From NCBI GenBank assembly GCA_038501785.1, contig JBAMJR010000140.1, positions 3,353,501 to 3,417,500 on the forward strand: a stretch of DNA of 64,000 bases, in the 5' to 3' direction. Below, piece after piece: positions 8,261 to 34,258 of the stretch. Numbering within the stretch: the stretch's first letter is position 1; every line of letters starts with the position of its first letter. Source of the stretch: Myoxocephalus aenaeus (taxonomy: Eukaryota; Chordata; Actinopteri; Perciformes; Cottidae). The notes under the pieces were generated by a model. The model was not told the origin of the DNA and searched no databases. It saw nothing but the letters and a program-made list of their open reading frames with translations. The position numbers and the translations under genes are program-made.

Positions 8261-11077
8261 GTAATAGTCTTATAACGTCTGTGACCGGAAGCAAGTGGTC
8301 AGAGGAAGCTGTGTGTGGATGTGTCTCCTAATATAATGCTGGGTCAGCAATGAGAAAGACGAGGGGTGGGAGGTACACCTCAAGTACTTGAGTGTAATTC
8401 CGAGATACTACTACTATATGACGTCAATGCTAATGTAATGATATGCTAACAATGTGTCACCTTTTAAAAACTGCAAACAAAATGTCAACATTTAAAGAAT
8501 AAATTACAAAACCATATTTCATAGTGAAATATCATCTTTTTTACTCATCAATTCATCAATCAAGCAAAATTATTAGTTGCCTTTCAGGTTAAGATGTATT
8601 ATCCCAAACATGATCAATTCATCGAACATGATGCATCATTCACGTTACAGATCAAACTCCGTAACATTATATGACAGTTAAAATTATCTTCAACTATAAC
8701 ATTAAAGTACTGCTTACTGCATGTTAATGCCTCAATAATAATGATCCAATAACATTGACTTGGGGCCATTCTGCGTGATGAGTACTTTTGATACTGCAAG
8801 TACACTCTGTTGCTCATACTTCTGTGCTGTACTCCGTCATTTCAATGTGGGAACCTTCTGCACAGGGCCAGTCCCCGTACAACAGATCAACCTACCGCTA
8901 CACTCCTCTCCTAGCCTGGCTGCTCACCCCTAACATCTACCTCAGCGTGGTGTTTGGCAAGATCCTCTTCATCGTGTGTGACGTGCTGTCAGGACTGCTC
9001 ATCTACAGAATCCTCCGTCTGAGAGGTCTGAGCTCTGAGGTATGTTTTCAGGCACTTTGTAATAAATCGATTTGTGTTGTTTAACATAAATCGTTTGTAT
9101 TGTTGCAAATACCTCCATTTGTTTTGTCCTGATAAAACAACAGCGTATAGCCTTGCTGGAAATACACAGCTCAGATTAAGTTGTGTTTTTGGGGGATTTA
9201 TGTTCAGACTGCACGGCGTGTTTGTTCTCTGTGGCTTCTCAACCCACTGCCCATGGGAGTGTCCAGCCGAGGGAATGCTGAGTCAATACTGGCAGCTCTG
9301 GTGCTGGGGACGTTACTCTGTATGGAAGGTAAGGGTGTGGATGCTGTGTGTGGAGCTTTTGAGTTTCAAAACAACATTTTAAGCTGTAATGTAGATACTC
9401 AGCTCCTGTGCTAATACTTTTGACCTTTTTTTTGTTTTGTTTTTGTTTTGTTTTCTTCTAGCCCGGCATCTGATGTGGGCTGCCGTGCTCTATGGTCTGT
9501 CAGTCCATATGAAGATCTACCCCGTTACGTATGCTCTGCCCATCGCTCTGTCCCTGCGCACGCCAGAGGCCAGATCAGAGAAGGTCAAAAAGGGGTGGAG
9601 CTGGTTCATGGGGTTTATGGGAAGCTTCCTCAACCGGCAGCTGTTCCTCTTTGCAAGTGTGGCCGGAGGAGTTTTCTGTTTGCTTTCAGCCCTTTTCTAC
9701 TACATGTGAGAAGCTACCCAGCTAGTTAAAATGTCTCAATATTAGCCTCTCCATGCCGTCCCTTAAATACACTGAACAATCCTTTCCTGAATTGTCAGGT
9801 ATGGATGGGAGTTCCTTCACGAGACCTACTTGTACCACCTGACCAGAAGGGACATCCGACACAACTTCTCTCCATACTTCTATATGCTCTACCTCACCAC
9901 AGGTATTCACCGCTCCAGCCCTTCATAGCTTTGTAGTGAGACACCTTGCTGCAGAACAAATAAATATAAACAAAGACCAGTATCTGGTTCAAGCTGGCGT
10001 GCAGAAGTGCCTGGTCAGCAGCGATGAAGTTTGTTTGTTTGTGTGTTTTTATTCAGTCAATCATTACAATACAATAAGTAAAGCCACAATGTAATATACA
10101 AAACAGAAAGACTGAGTGGTGGTTTATTAAATCAGTTTTAAAGTTGGGAACTATTTTATGGTATTTTCCTTGCATCTGTGTTAGATTGCAGGAGACAATG
10201 CATCTTTCTCAGCCTGATCTAATTCTTTTGTTGTTGCAGACAGCAGGTGGAGCCAGTGGCTTGGCCTGGCAGCATTCCTGCCTCAGCTCGTCCTGCTGGT
10301 GGTGGCGTCATGGGCCTTTCACTCTGACCTAGCCTTCTGCTGCTTCCTGCACACCGCCATCTTTGTCTCTTTCAACAAAGTCTGCACTTCACAGGTACAT
10401 CAAGCAGTCATAGGATCTAATTAAGAAGAGATACTGTATTTTTGTAACTTGTGGTTTTGTAGTCTAGTCTGATGACACAGGACTTGACTTATCAGTTTTG
10501 TTTTCAAAAGGCATATTTCTTAGAGAGAGAACCACCTGACATGCAATAATGAGATGAATCAAAGCATTCAAGTGACATAGTCTCAAAGTAAGAACAAAGA
10601 AAGAACAAAGAGAGGAAGGCAGCACATAGACTCATTGAGTGAACGTGATTGCACCGGTTTTATCCTACCTGCATCAGGTGTGGTCATATGTTGTGTGTTA
10701 TCCTTTCATAGTACTTCCTGTGGTACCTGTGTCTACTCCCTCTGGTCATCCCTCACCTGAGTCTGTCGCTAAAACAGGGCGTGGGACTGCTCCTCCTCTG
10801 GTTTGCTGGACAGGTAATTCAATTGATCATATTTTTGGGTTTGCAGGGCTTTGAACAAAGTAACTGACTTTGGTAAGAGGAAGCTAATATATTTTCTCTC
10901 CACCATCAGGGTGTCTGGTTGGGCCCAGCCTACTTCCTGGAGTTTGAAGGCTACAACACCTTCCTGTTAATGTGGCTAGCTGGACTACTCTTCTTGATCA
11001 TCAACTCATTCATCTTGATTCAGATCATAGCCCATTACAAACCGACTCAAACGCCACAGAGACTGAAGGTTGAGTGA
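8090..11077 (+). CDS. pigm: GPI mannosyltransferase 1, eight exons
   Basis: This is the catalytic subunit that adds the first mannose (alpha-1,4, from dolichol-phosphate-mannose) to GlcN-(acyl)PI in GPI-anchor synthesis at the ER membrane, working with PIGX. Exons are 8090-8260, 8866-9039, 9208-9328, 9462-9705, 9799-9902, 10240-10394, 10712-10813 and 10910-11077. All junctions are GT-AG and phase-compatible, giving 412 residues against about 423 in human. The lumenal DXD motif required for activity is visible as TDIDY (Asp42, Asp44). Further family landmarks are YRYTPLLAW, FGKILFIVCDVLSG, NPLPMGVSSRGNAESI, GLSVHMKIYPVTYA, HNFSPYFYMLY and FNKVCTSQYFLWYLCLLP. Many hydrophobic membrane segments are evident. 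The ATG at 8090 is chosen because MERL begins the family-like N-terminus and no in-frame ATG lies just upstream. Mammalian PIGM is, as far as I recall, intronless, so the split structure is notable. Confidence 0.96.
8866..9039 (+). CDS. pigm: pigm exon 2 (residues 58-115)
   Basis: Begins GQSPYNRSTYRYTPLLAW after CTGCACAG and ends SSE at GAG/GTATGT. Phase 0 on both sides. Confidence 0.95.
9208..9328 (+). CDS. pigm: pigm exon 3
   Basis: Encodes TARRVCSLWLLNPLPMGVSS then RGNAESILAALVLGTLLCME. The donor GGAAG/GTAAGG leaves phase 1. Confidence 0.95.
9462..9705 (+). CDS. pigm: pigm exon 4
   Basis: Encodes ARHLMWAAVLYGLSVHMKIY onward to FCLLSALFYY. The TTTTCTTCTAG acceptor is preceded by a T-rich tract. 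It ends in phase 2 at TACAT/GTGAGA. Confidence 0.95.
9799..9902 (+). CDS. pigm: pigm exon 5
   Basis: Completes Met and reads YGWEFLHETYLYHLTRRDIR then HNFSPYFYMLYLTT. Donor is CACAG/GTATTC. Confidence 0.94.
10240..10394 (+). CDS. pigm: pigm exon 6
   Basis: Encodes DSRWSQWLGLAAFLPQLVLL and on to FVSFNKVCTSQ. Acceptor is TTGTTGCAG; donor is CACAG/GTACAT in phase 0. Confidence 0.94.
10712..10813 (+). CDS. pigm: pigm exon 7
   Basis: 34 codons, YFLWYLCLLPLVIPHLSLSL to LLLWFAGQ. Bounded by TTTCATAG and CAG/GTAATT. Confidence 0.93.
10910..11077 (+). CDS. pigm: pigm exon 8 and stop
   Basis: Begins GVWLGPAYFLEFEGYNTFLL, contains the last hydrophobic segment, and ends RLKVE and TGA. Confidence 0.94.
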   Translation, partial: GVWLGPAYFLEFEGYNTFLLMWLAGLLFLIINSFILIQIIAHYKPTQTPQRLKVE

Positions 11078-11124
11078 CATTCCAGTCATTTTAACTGAAG
11101 ATGATGGATTACGGATGTTAAAAA

Positions 11125-11130
11125 AATAAA
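11125..11130 (+). terminator. pigm polyadenylation signal
   Basis: AATAAA 48 bases after the stop, followed by a GT/T-rich stretch (GTGTTTATTTTGTT). This implies a very short 3'UTR. Confidence 0.7.
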
Positions 11131-11134
11131 GTGT

Positions 11135-11929
11135 TTATTTTGTTAATTCTCAGTCTCCCTGATACTTTACTACTTCCTGGAACCTAAATAATTTTAGGAA
11201 AGAACTGATACATACAGTGCTATTTTCTGAGTGACTAAATCCATGGGTTAATTCCAGTCGTTCAGAGTTAAAACCATTGATTAAATGCATGCCACTGGAG
11301 GCCAAAACACTTAAAATCCTCAATGACTCACATGCGGCAGAAAATTGCCGTTGTACTGCTTTCTCTTGGGTGAAACTTTGAAGTCTGTTCTTCCACCTGT
11401 GGCCACACCACATGACAAAGCAGATGTTTTACATTTGTTGTCAAGGGAAAAATACCATCCATGGATCAGAGAACACACACACAGCCCTTCCACAGTTTAA
11501 CAACCACAATGTTAAACAGCTTTGCACCAAAATACTTAACACACCCTTCAAAGGTTTCCGCTTGTCACTGTCACTGCTATCTTGAGAAAGGGCGGCTCTT
11601 TCTCATTCCAGAGGGAGGAACGGGCAGATTGTCACTCCATTTGAGTGTCTCACTTCCATGTTGGTGCTCACCCCTTAAATTTGAAGCAGGGATTTGGGAC
11701 CAGATGTCCTCTTACCAAATCCACAGAGGAAATCTATATCATGTCATTTTTGTGAGTTGACCGAGATAAATAGTACCTCCACGTTAGTCGAATGAACAGG
11801 GAACGTTTTCTTAGTTTGGAGAAAAATACCACTTCAATATTTTGTTACATTGTGAAACTACTAATGGCGAGACTGTCATCGGTAATTATCAATACGTCCA
11901 GATACGGATACACTGTCCTGTAAAATACG
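11135..11929. other. Intergenic, nothing recognised
   Basis: About 0.8 kb of unique-looking sequence between the pigm poly(A) signal and a hAT element. No coding or repeat signal was seen. Confidence 0.5.
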
Positions 11930-12953
11930 CTTCTATTTAGGGCTGCAACAACGAATCGATAAAATCGATAAAAATCGATTATCAAAAGTGTTGGCAACGA
12001 ATTTCATTATCGATTCGTTGTGTCGCGCGATTATTATGCCGGGCAATAAGTCGCGGAGAAAAAAAAGAGCGGAGCAGAGCAACTGGCCGGCAGCGTTTCT
12101 GAGATTGGAGTGAGACGCTGACACACGCTTAGAAATAGAAGATCTTTGACGTCTCGAGTCTTGGCCAATCAGCGTTAAGATGTCTCCAGCGTCTCATTTC
12201 CCTCAAACTTGTTTTTAATGGAAGCTAGTCAGCTTGCTATCACGTTAGCTAACGTGTTTGGGTTGTGTATTGTCGTTAAAGTTGCTTTATGTTCCGTTAC
12301 AGTTCAGTCTTGCTTGTAAAAAAAAACGTAACGTGATGAAACATGCCGTAACCCCCGGTCTGGTTCAGTTCACCAGTCACCCGTTAACGTTAAACCGGCA
12401 CACCGGCGGATCTGGCTGCAGTTTTTTTTTTTTTTTTTAACTCAAAGTAGAATGAAGCAAATCACGTAGTTTGGCGTCGTGGTCATAAGAGGCCCAGATA
12501 TTGATCAGATGATGTGAATGAAAGAGTTTAAGGAAGGTGCAGGTGAAAACAGGCGTGAGACGAGCAGTACAGCGTCCCACTGTCCCAGTGTTTCATACAT
12601 ATTGATAAAGCAGGGCATGCTAAATGCAGCCTCTGCTCCAAGGAGATTAATTACAGTAAAAAGGGCTCGTATTTGAGCTAACACAAAAACATACACATGT
12701 ATGCTTTACAGATGTAAAATGTTTTTTGTGTTAGTCCATTTTTATTAATCTTTTTTAATTAACAGCTCAGGGATGTTGAAGGAACCTGTTTGTGCTTTCT
12801 GAAGATGTTTTGCACTGTCACTTCTGTTTTTGAATAAAAGGTTGGAAATGAATGCCTTTTTGTTTTTTTATCCGATTCATCGATTAATCGAAAAAATAAT
12901 CAACCGATTAATCGATTATTAAAATAATCGTTAGTTGCAGCCCTACTTCTATT
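11930..12953. mobile_element. Non-autonomous hAT transposon with 8 bp target duplication
   Basis: The element spans 11938-12945 (1,008 bp). It begins TAGGGCTGCAAC and ends GTTGCAGCCCTA, so the termini are inverted copies, followed inward by ATCGATTAATCGAT-type repeats. CTTCTATT flanks it exactly on both sides (11930-11937 and 12946-12953), the 8 bp target duplication of hAT elements. Internally, about 12601-12700 on the plus strand translates as DKAGHAKCSLCSKEINYSKK then GSYLS and a stop, resembling the first half of a BED zinc finger. No intact transposase remains. Confidence 0.9.
12603..12684 (+). pseudogene. BED zinc-finger remnant inside the hAT element
   Basis: The frame reads IDKAGHAKCSLCSKEINYSK, with the CxxC pair of a BED finger, then a premature TAA. 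BED fingers are the DNA-binding domains of hAT/ZBED transposases. The remnant shows that this deletion derivative retained part of its parent's gene. Confidence 0.6.
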
Positions 12954-13669
12954 TCCTTATGTACATTTTCTACATGGCCTCAAAGTTCATGCCATGCGAT
13001 GTGATTTAAAAAACGACTTGACTCCTCCTCAGTTGCAGTGTGCGGTTGTGACCAGTAGGTAGAAGCATTCGCCCGCACAAGAGGCAGCTTCGATGTCGTC
13101 TATCCTCTAGTAACCCTCGCAGATTAATCAGGCAACTGGAGCATGAACAAAACCCAAAACAGACAGTGCTGGCAGTGGCTACATAATCTCACTGTACTCT
13201 CCCCCTAATCTCACTCGGGAATTATTAGAGCATTCGCTAGTCCTGTAGGTTTAGATCATGTTTGCTGGCCTTGCCCTGTGGGATTGAATATGGGAGTGCA
13301 TAATGATGATAAAATATGCATTTGTGGATGCACGTGAGATACACAGTGGAGGGGTGATTTAGTAGCTTTCCTAAGACATTCCTGCACAGGACGTGGTGTA
13401 TCTGTGGAAGAGGATGAGCGTGCTTCCTTGTGTGTTGCATCCACTTGTGTCTGACTCACGGTCAGCTGCGGCCTGCATATCCAGTTCATGAATCACCAGG
13501 TTGCACTCAGTAACCTTTCAACTGGCTAGTCGCCCCCGGGCACATAAACCATTTCATTTTAAAACCGCATCCCACTGAACACCCTCACATTCAGCAGTTT
13601 ATTTTTAAAATCCCCAGGACTGAAAATATGAATGTTGTTTCTTCTTCAACTCTCTTTCCTCTTAGTTTC

Positions 13670-14450
13670 TAGAGCAGCCATCCCCAACCAGCGATGCTTG
13701 TAACTCTCCAGTTGCCCGGTGGGTTGGAAATATTTTAGAGTAGCTACATTTATTTGACAAAGTCAAATTTACAAACCTTCTACAGTAATGCATTATGTCT
13801 GTATCAGCTGTAACACCTGAACAAGTGGCGATTGAGGCTGCTTGAAAAGTAGTTAGCAAGGTAGCAGGGCAGAAACAGTTGGCTACATACTGGATAATGA
13901 TTCAAATGAATAGCTAAAAGTCATCAATAAACTGTTTAAATAGTTAGCTAAATGTACTGTGTAGTGGATAGGTGGCGAAACAGAATGGATACAGGATTGT
14001 AATAGTTAACAGTTATAAATATCTGTTTGAAATAGAAAGCTAAAAGTAGGAAAAGTTGACTAGCTCAAATAGTTAGCTAAAAGTTGGATAAACGGTTGAA
14101 ATCGCTAAAAGGTAGGATAAATAATTTAAATTGTGAGCTAAATGTGACAAATAGGTGAAACTGTTGAAAGGGCAAACAGTTGCAATAGTTAGCTAAAAGT
14201 GTGGGGGAAATAGTGGACAAAAATATGTCTGAAATGGCTTGTTCTTACAGTTGTGTACTGTCAGAATAAATAGCTAAAAGTAACGAGTAAATGGTTGAAA
14301 CATCCAGCTCTAGTGTGGTAGTGGTGCGCATGAAAAAATAGATTAAATAGTGTTCAATAACATTCAGTTTAAACTTATTGAACTTGATGGGTGGTTCAAA
14401 GGGGTGCTTGAGTTCATCTGACAGGGCTGTGGGGATGGATCAGACTTTAA
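13670..14450. repeat. Repeat with internal TAGCTAAAAG minisatellite
   Basis: The region opens with CCATCCCCAACCAGCG at about 13679 and closes near GTGGGGATGG at about 14430, a possible short inverted pair. Between about 13900 and 14310 it is a degenerate tandem array built on AAATAGTTAGCTAAAAGT plus GGATAAATGGTTG-like spacers, with a unit of roughly 30-35 bp. A related array lies at 55990-56545. Family name unknown; element boundaries are uncertain. Confidence 0.6.
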
Positions 14451-14764
14451 AAAAAGGTGGGACACAGCTGCGTGAGAGGCTTTGACAGAGCTAAAGAAAG
14501 TAAGCAATGAGGCAAGGTGCTGTTTATTGTTCATTAGCTAATTGTAGTCGGGAAGCAAGAAGTGGCAAGGTTGTGGGGGTTATGGGCGGGGGATCGCGTG
14601 ACTGTCTTCCATATGCTTAGCAGGGTGTGTATATGTGCATGATAATGTGCATGCATAAGTGTATGCACATGCGTGTCTGTGATATACCCTCAAGGATTCT
14701 CCACATTGTCGCCGGGGGATATGGGGAGAGGAGATGCGGACATTGTTGTGTCTATGTATGCATT

Positions 14765-14868
<104 letters not shown>

Positions 14869-14979
14869 TGGGTGTGACCAATTAGGGCAAATGGTGTGTG
14901 GAGCAGCAAAGAGTGGGATATGAACGGTCACGCAACCTTGCATGGTATAGGATTATAGGTCTTGGTTTGCTCTGCACAT

Positions 14980-17900
14980 ACACACACTCTCTCTCTCTCT
15001 CTCTCTTTCTCCCCCCACCCCCCCTCACAGATACAGCTGTCAACAAGCATCAAACGCTTTGCTTACACTACAGTTGCCTTAAGCAGTCTCTCCTCTCTCT
15101 TGATTGGATGTGCTCTCTGCATTGTTTTCACCCCTTTCCAAAGCTAACTTCTCTTTTCTCACCTCTAGGTTTTGTCTCTCCACCTCTCACTCTCACTCTC
15201 CCTGTTTCTTTGGTCATTCTCACCCCTTTCCCGTCTGTGCAGAACAAGTGTCATATGGCGTGATGGAGGGTTGCGTGCATGCTGATGAATATTAAACATT
15301 TAAAGTCAGCCTCATCTCCCCCACCCTCTTATTGTCACATCATCAGTCTCACTGCAGTGAGACAAAAGCAAAGTCCTCCTTTGGGGTAAAGTAAGCGAGA
15401 GATACTACACACAGTTTCGTGTGAGTTGGTCGCTACTCACTTGTGAAGAAAACTGTGTGTATGTCAGAGAGGCACCATTGCATGTGTAATTCATGTTATA
15501 GAGCTTGAAAAGCGCGACACTTCCTCCTTGTTCGGCTCTATCTAACGTCGCACTTAGTGGTGTGCATTCTGTTATAGCTTTTAATATTCAGTGTCTACGC
15601 ATGTCTGGTGAGCAAAACAAAAAACACTACTCGTGTAGTTCGTCCTGTAAACAAAGAAAAAAACTGTTCCTTGAACAAAAACGTATTTATGTCAACACCA
15701 TATAGCCTTTACTATTCCTCCTGTATTGTATTTCCCCACTTCTTGCCAACACACACACACACGCACACACACACACACGCACACACGCACACACGCACAC
15801 ACGCACACACACTCTCTGCTTGCTGAGGGAGGCCCCAGAGAATCTCACTGTTAAGATGAAATACATGTTAAGTTCCTGTTCAAGTGAAAGCCCCAAAAAA
15901 CTGAACACAGTGTTCAGTCTCAGGACAGTATCTGGAGGAGGAACTACTATCTTAATTGGATGGAACATGTTTTTAGCTAAGAGGAAGAGAACAGTTCTTC
16001 TGTACTGTTCTGTACGGTGCCGGTCTACATGGGTGTACAAAACATCAGCGCTGACACGCATATGGCCATTGTGTAACTTGTTGCCTATAGTGAATCAACA
16101 AAATACTGGTAACCAGAGGAAATAACCTTGTTAGGTGTAATTTTACTGGAAGGGAAGTGCAGTTTTAAATGGAGAAATACTCAATAGCAATTATCTTCCA
16201 ACACACTGAAACATACATTAGACCAACAAGGACATCCATTATTAATATTCTGCACATGAGTGACTTCTGTGGGTTTTGATGCAGGGTAATATGCGATTGT
16301 AGCTATTGCATCGAATCCATTGTTGTTGCAGAGGCTATTTTAACCACAGAAGTTCCACTCTATCTTTTCAAATCTTTATTCAGAGCACTTTTGAAATCTA
16401 AAACATAGTGTGTTGAGGTATCTTTTTTTCTATTGCTCCCCTTGTAAAAATCTTTACTGAATCAAAAAACCTTATTCTAAAAAAAAAATGTGTTAGTAGT
16501 CTGAACAAACATGGGACGTGGCTATCTGGTTCTTATTCTCCATACCAGCATGCAAATGCACACTGTTGCACACACGCCACAAACACACTCACGATCGTCC
16601 CCACACTAACGGATCCTTGTGTATCCTGAAAAAAAGCGAACCAGTGACTGCAGGTAATGGTCGGATAAGATCTGCACGTGATGGCTGGACAGAGTACAAT
16701 TATACAATTATACAAAATCTGAATTTTTTTTTTGCCTGCCGTCTGTTTGGCGGCAGGCAACTGGCGCCACTGGTACTGAGCTCTGATGTCTCTGTAGAGG
16801 TCAGAGGTCAGGCTGTAGTAAACAATGGATGAGGAAAGCTAAACAAGGTGGCTCCAGAGAGTCCCGGATACAGCGCATGCAACATAACTGCAACGTTCAA
16901 TGTCCCACTCCTCTTCGCCTTGAAGTAATCTCAAAAGAAAACAGCAACAAACCATTTAATCCAATGGGAAAGAGTCTCACTTCCATTCAATCCTATGCCG
17001 CATGTGTATCATTGTCTTGATATGCAAGTGCCCACGCAATTTAATGGAAAAAAAAATCTAATCTTTATATTTCTCCTGGTGTAAATATTTAATATATATT
17101 GACCCAATAGCTTGAATTGTGATCATTTAAAGAGCCATTATTGAATGTGTGCTTTTGTGTTTCCTGGTGTTTCCAGTGTCATGTACTTGGCCACCATGCC
17201 AAATAGAGAACACTGCTCCGGCAGTAGCTATTTGTGTGATTGCAGGTTTTTTCCTCATATCAATGCATACGTTTCCATGTTCCGGTCCTGTAATTATTGG
17301 TCTCTAATTTGCTTTATTCCTAAACCTCTATTCTGTCTCCTACTATCTGCAACCGATCACCCTAGAAGTTTCCTTTGACCCAATTTACATCTAATATTAG
17401 AAAATCAGATCAACGTTGGCCAGCAAGACTAAAATAATTGTATTTCAAGCTGAATTAGTCATTTTCATTAGTGTTAATAAGTGATTTTTGGGGGGCTTTC
17501 AGAGCCAATATAATCTACAGTATTGAATGCAGTTAATGATCAAAGACCAGATTCTCTCGGTCACAACTTTGACATGAAAAATTAATTGCTCCTCCGTCCA
17601 GAGGGAGGACGACGGGATAAAGTAGGCAGTGAATGGTCGGGCATATTTTAAGTGAACACAATTAACTACCTAGTTGGATAAAAGTCTGGCTTCCCTGCAT
17701 GTCCTGGATCAGGACTTAACCACAGCTTTTAGGCTACATCTCTGCCTCCTCTTGCTCCCTGCTTCTGTTCTTGCCCTACACCTCTCTGAGGATGCCAACG
17801 TTCCCCTGGCTCCAGCTCTCGTCCTAGACAGCAGTGAGAGACTGGTGTTGAGTTTCTCAGATCGTGTGAAGGAGCTGTCATGCCAACTTTACAGCACATT

Positions 17901-18330
17901 AATCATACAGGCAATGTGGCTAGAGATACTCGGTATCCTGTTCTGCTGAGTATTTATTATTAATAGAGACACAAATCTGAAGGATGAGACCACATTTGGT
18001 GTACGTGAAAAATTCAAAAGCTGCTAAAGAGACATGGCTGTTAACTGAACCATAGCATTTTGTATTCTGCAGAGCGTTAATGAGAGCAAGAAACCTTAAG
18101 ATTAGTAGAGTGACCATGTTTTTACATTATTATTTCACATTATTTGATTTGAGCTCCATGGTTTTCATTCGGCATTGTTAAGAAAATGACAATGAAAAAG
18201 TTCTTTGAACACGTATCAACTCGCACTAAGCGTTTGCCGAGGACGGTTTCTTGCGCAAAGCCCTGTTGCTGCTCGCGTTCGCTCTGTTTTCAATCTATTC
18301 CGAATCTTAAAAGACGAGTATGCGCAATGT
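14980..18330. other. Intergenic between pigm and ahrr, no gene recognised
   Basis: Contains short CT repeats (about 14988-15008) and an interrupted CA repeat (about 15749-15811), otherwise unique sequence. The open frame at 17674-17949 has a leucine-rich start but no recognisable family or splice context. No RNA gene was seen. Confidence 0.5.
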
Positions 18331-18336
18331 TCACAC

Positions 18337-18513
18337 AGGCCTTTCTCACGGCAGTCATTTGACTTGTGATAGCAGGAGAAGCACAGGTGTCACTAATACC
18401 ACTAACGAGAGCACGCATGCACAACACCAGACACCTGAAATCATTCATTTGATTATTTACACCTGTGCTTTTCCTACGGCGACAAGTCAATGCGTCCTCT
18501 GTGAAAAAGGTCT
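18337..18513. mobile_element. Palindromic MITE-like repeat, copy 1
   Basis: The ends are imperfect inverted copies: AGGCCTTTCTCACGGCAGTC at the left and the complement of CTCTGTGAAAAAGGTCT at the right. Inner arms carry GCACAGGTGT (18381-18390) and its complement ACACCTGTGC (18459-18468). The same outer and inner motifs recur at 22410-22602, so this is a dispersed family. No clear target duplication was found. Confidence 0.6.
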
Positions 18514-18834
18514 AAGTGACTAATTATGTGTAATCTGATTACTGTGGATGTGTTTTTTTGGCGGTAGTCCAGAATGTTAATCTGTTACTCGCACACCAAG
18601 CTGGCAGTAGTTGGTTGCCTTGTTTTTTGATCTCCCAAGTCGCAAAAGAACAACACTTCACCCGGAATTTACATAATAAAGAAAAGTCTTTTAATAAGTC
18701 CCATTTGCAAAAACACGTAGAAACATTGGAAGACATTGCATATGTACACTGTGTTCGCTACCTTGCAGCTACCTCCTCCATGAGACAAGTATGACTTTTT
18801 ATAACAATTATCAAAAAAAGATAGCAAGAGAAAA

Positions 18835-18950
18835 AAAATTGGCATTTATTTACCTTAGTGAAACAGAAAAGCCTTCAAAACTGTAGTTTTTAAATTATAC
18901 GCTTTTGCCTCTTACAATAAATACGAATCATCAAACATTTATTGAAATGA

Positions 18951-18981
<31 letters not shown>

Positions 18982-20521
18982 GAGAAAAAGACAAAGTCAA
19001 AACAGTGACACCGTGTAACAGTTGTGCGTGTTGACTCAAAAACTTGTCTGGGTAGGCTGAACTTCAACTGAACTACTCCCAGTAGTGCAATTTCAAAACT
19101 ACAACAGTAGCTCCACAGAACTGAGACTCTAACATCAAATCAATTTGGTGTTTTTTTAATTCATTTTGTGCAAAAACATTGATTGTGAGGAAAAGGTCGG
19201 ATGTTTTCGGACTCAAACGACGACATGAAAAGTGTATATTCATTTCAAAGGAAATGTGTCGCATCTGCAGTGAGACAGGCTGTATCAAGTTGAAATGCTG
19301 AGCTCGCCATGATCACTAATCCAAACTGTACAACATTAGCTTTGACATGAAATGACATAAATTAATTTATTATTTGTATGTTCGAAAGGTTGCAAAAGAA
19401 AAAGAAGATTGTGCGCATTGGAAGAATAATCAACATCAAACCTATTAACAAAAGACGGTCTTCTTTTCCTTCAGTTCAAACACTTCTACCTCGTCCAAAC
19501 AAAGCTTCAACTGGTTATGCATGTAGTCATTTCAGCGGTGCAGACTATCTCTCTTAGGTCCAAGTTCATCTTAGGTCCTGCAACTTAAAGGGCAATTCAA
19601 GTGTGATCTTTTATCTCGGAGCCAAGCAGCACATGCTTGATCCACACGTGGTGGCGCTTCATGCGCCGCCTTATGTAATCGGCTTCGAGTTTAATAAACA
19701 GATGTAGTGAATATACTTCAAGTTTTGGCCAAAAGTTGTACATGTTTCCGTCTTTTAACTACAACGTTTTCCAAAGGTTTCGGCATTTGCAAGGAGAAAC
19801 CTTTTTTTTTTTACTGTCCTTTGTGGTGTATTCTTGACAAAAGCGCTGCATTGTATGCTATGCTCTTGAATTTTTTTGTTGACCTAATACAAGTCTAAAA
19901 TGCATAGAAACCACTAGATTCCATTCAAACATCACTGGGGCATTAATGAAAAAAGGTAGGCGATTTATAGTTGAAGCACTAAAACATGCAAAACCACCAT
20001 CAAGGCCGATCATCCTTTAAGTTATCACTGACTGTGTGCCATCTCCCTTGATAAGCCCAGCAGTAGGTGTAAGTCATCTCCTGTGTACAACGTTTAAAAA
20101 ACAAGTCTCTTTTTACAGCAAAATATTTGACCCTCCCACAAAAGCCCGGTGTACACAACACATAAAACAAAAATGAAATTGTGTCTCTAGACATAAATTG
20201 TCTCATTGTCACTAAATCCAAAAGTGCTAGGAACCAACTACAAAATGTATCCCTTAAAAACTAAATTGTCTATCCATAAACTGGATTCAAGGTATTATTT
20301 TTGATTGTCACAACACGAACACTAGAACCTGAGCCTTGTTTGTGACCTCTTCATCGAATTGAAGAAGAAGTCGTTTATGTTAACGTCCTGGGAATCCTTT
20401 TGTAATGCTGGTGCATTTGGCGCAATACAAAGTACATTAATGCACACTGATTGTTTGAGAGTGTGTGTGCGTGTGTGTGTGTGTGTGTGAGAAATGATCC
20501 GCTGTGTTTGCACTATTACTC
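18835..20521 (-). other. ahrr: Probable 3'UTR of ahrr
   Basis: Sequence downstream of the ahrr stop on the minus strand. It is AT-rich and contains a short GT repeat at 20460-20489 and a CA repeat at 18951-18977. A minus-strand AATAAA (TTTATT at 18845-18850) is the best candidate end; others occur near 19370. UTR extent is inferred from composition and position only. Confidence 0.4.

Positions 20522-34258
<13,737 letters not shown>

Noticed and set aside
13670..13860. Possible CRISPR-like or satellite spacing in the TAGCTAAAAG arrays
   Set aside because: Units are degenerate without conserved repeats or unique spacers, and the genome is clearly vertebrate. It is minisatellite sequence.
17674..17949. 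Leucine-rich 91-codon frame that looked like a signal peptide
   Set aside because: No family match, no flanking exons, and the downstream part is not protein-like.
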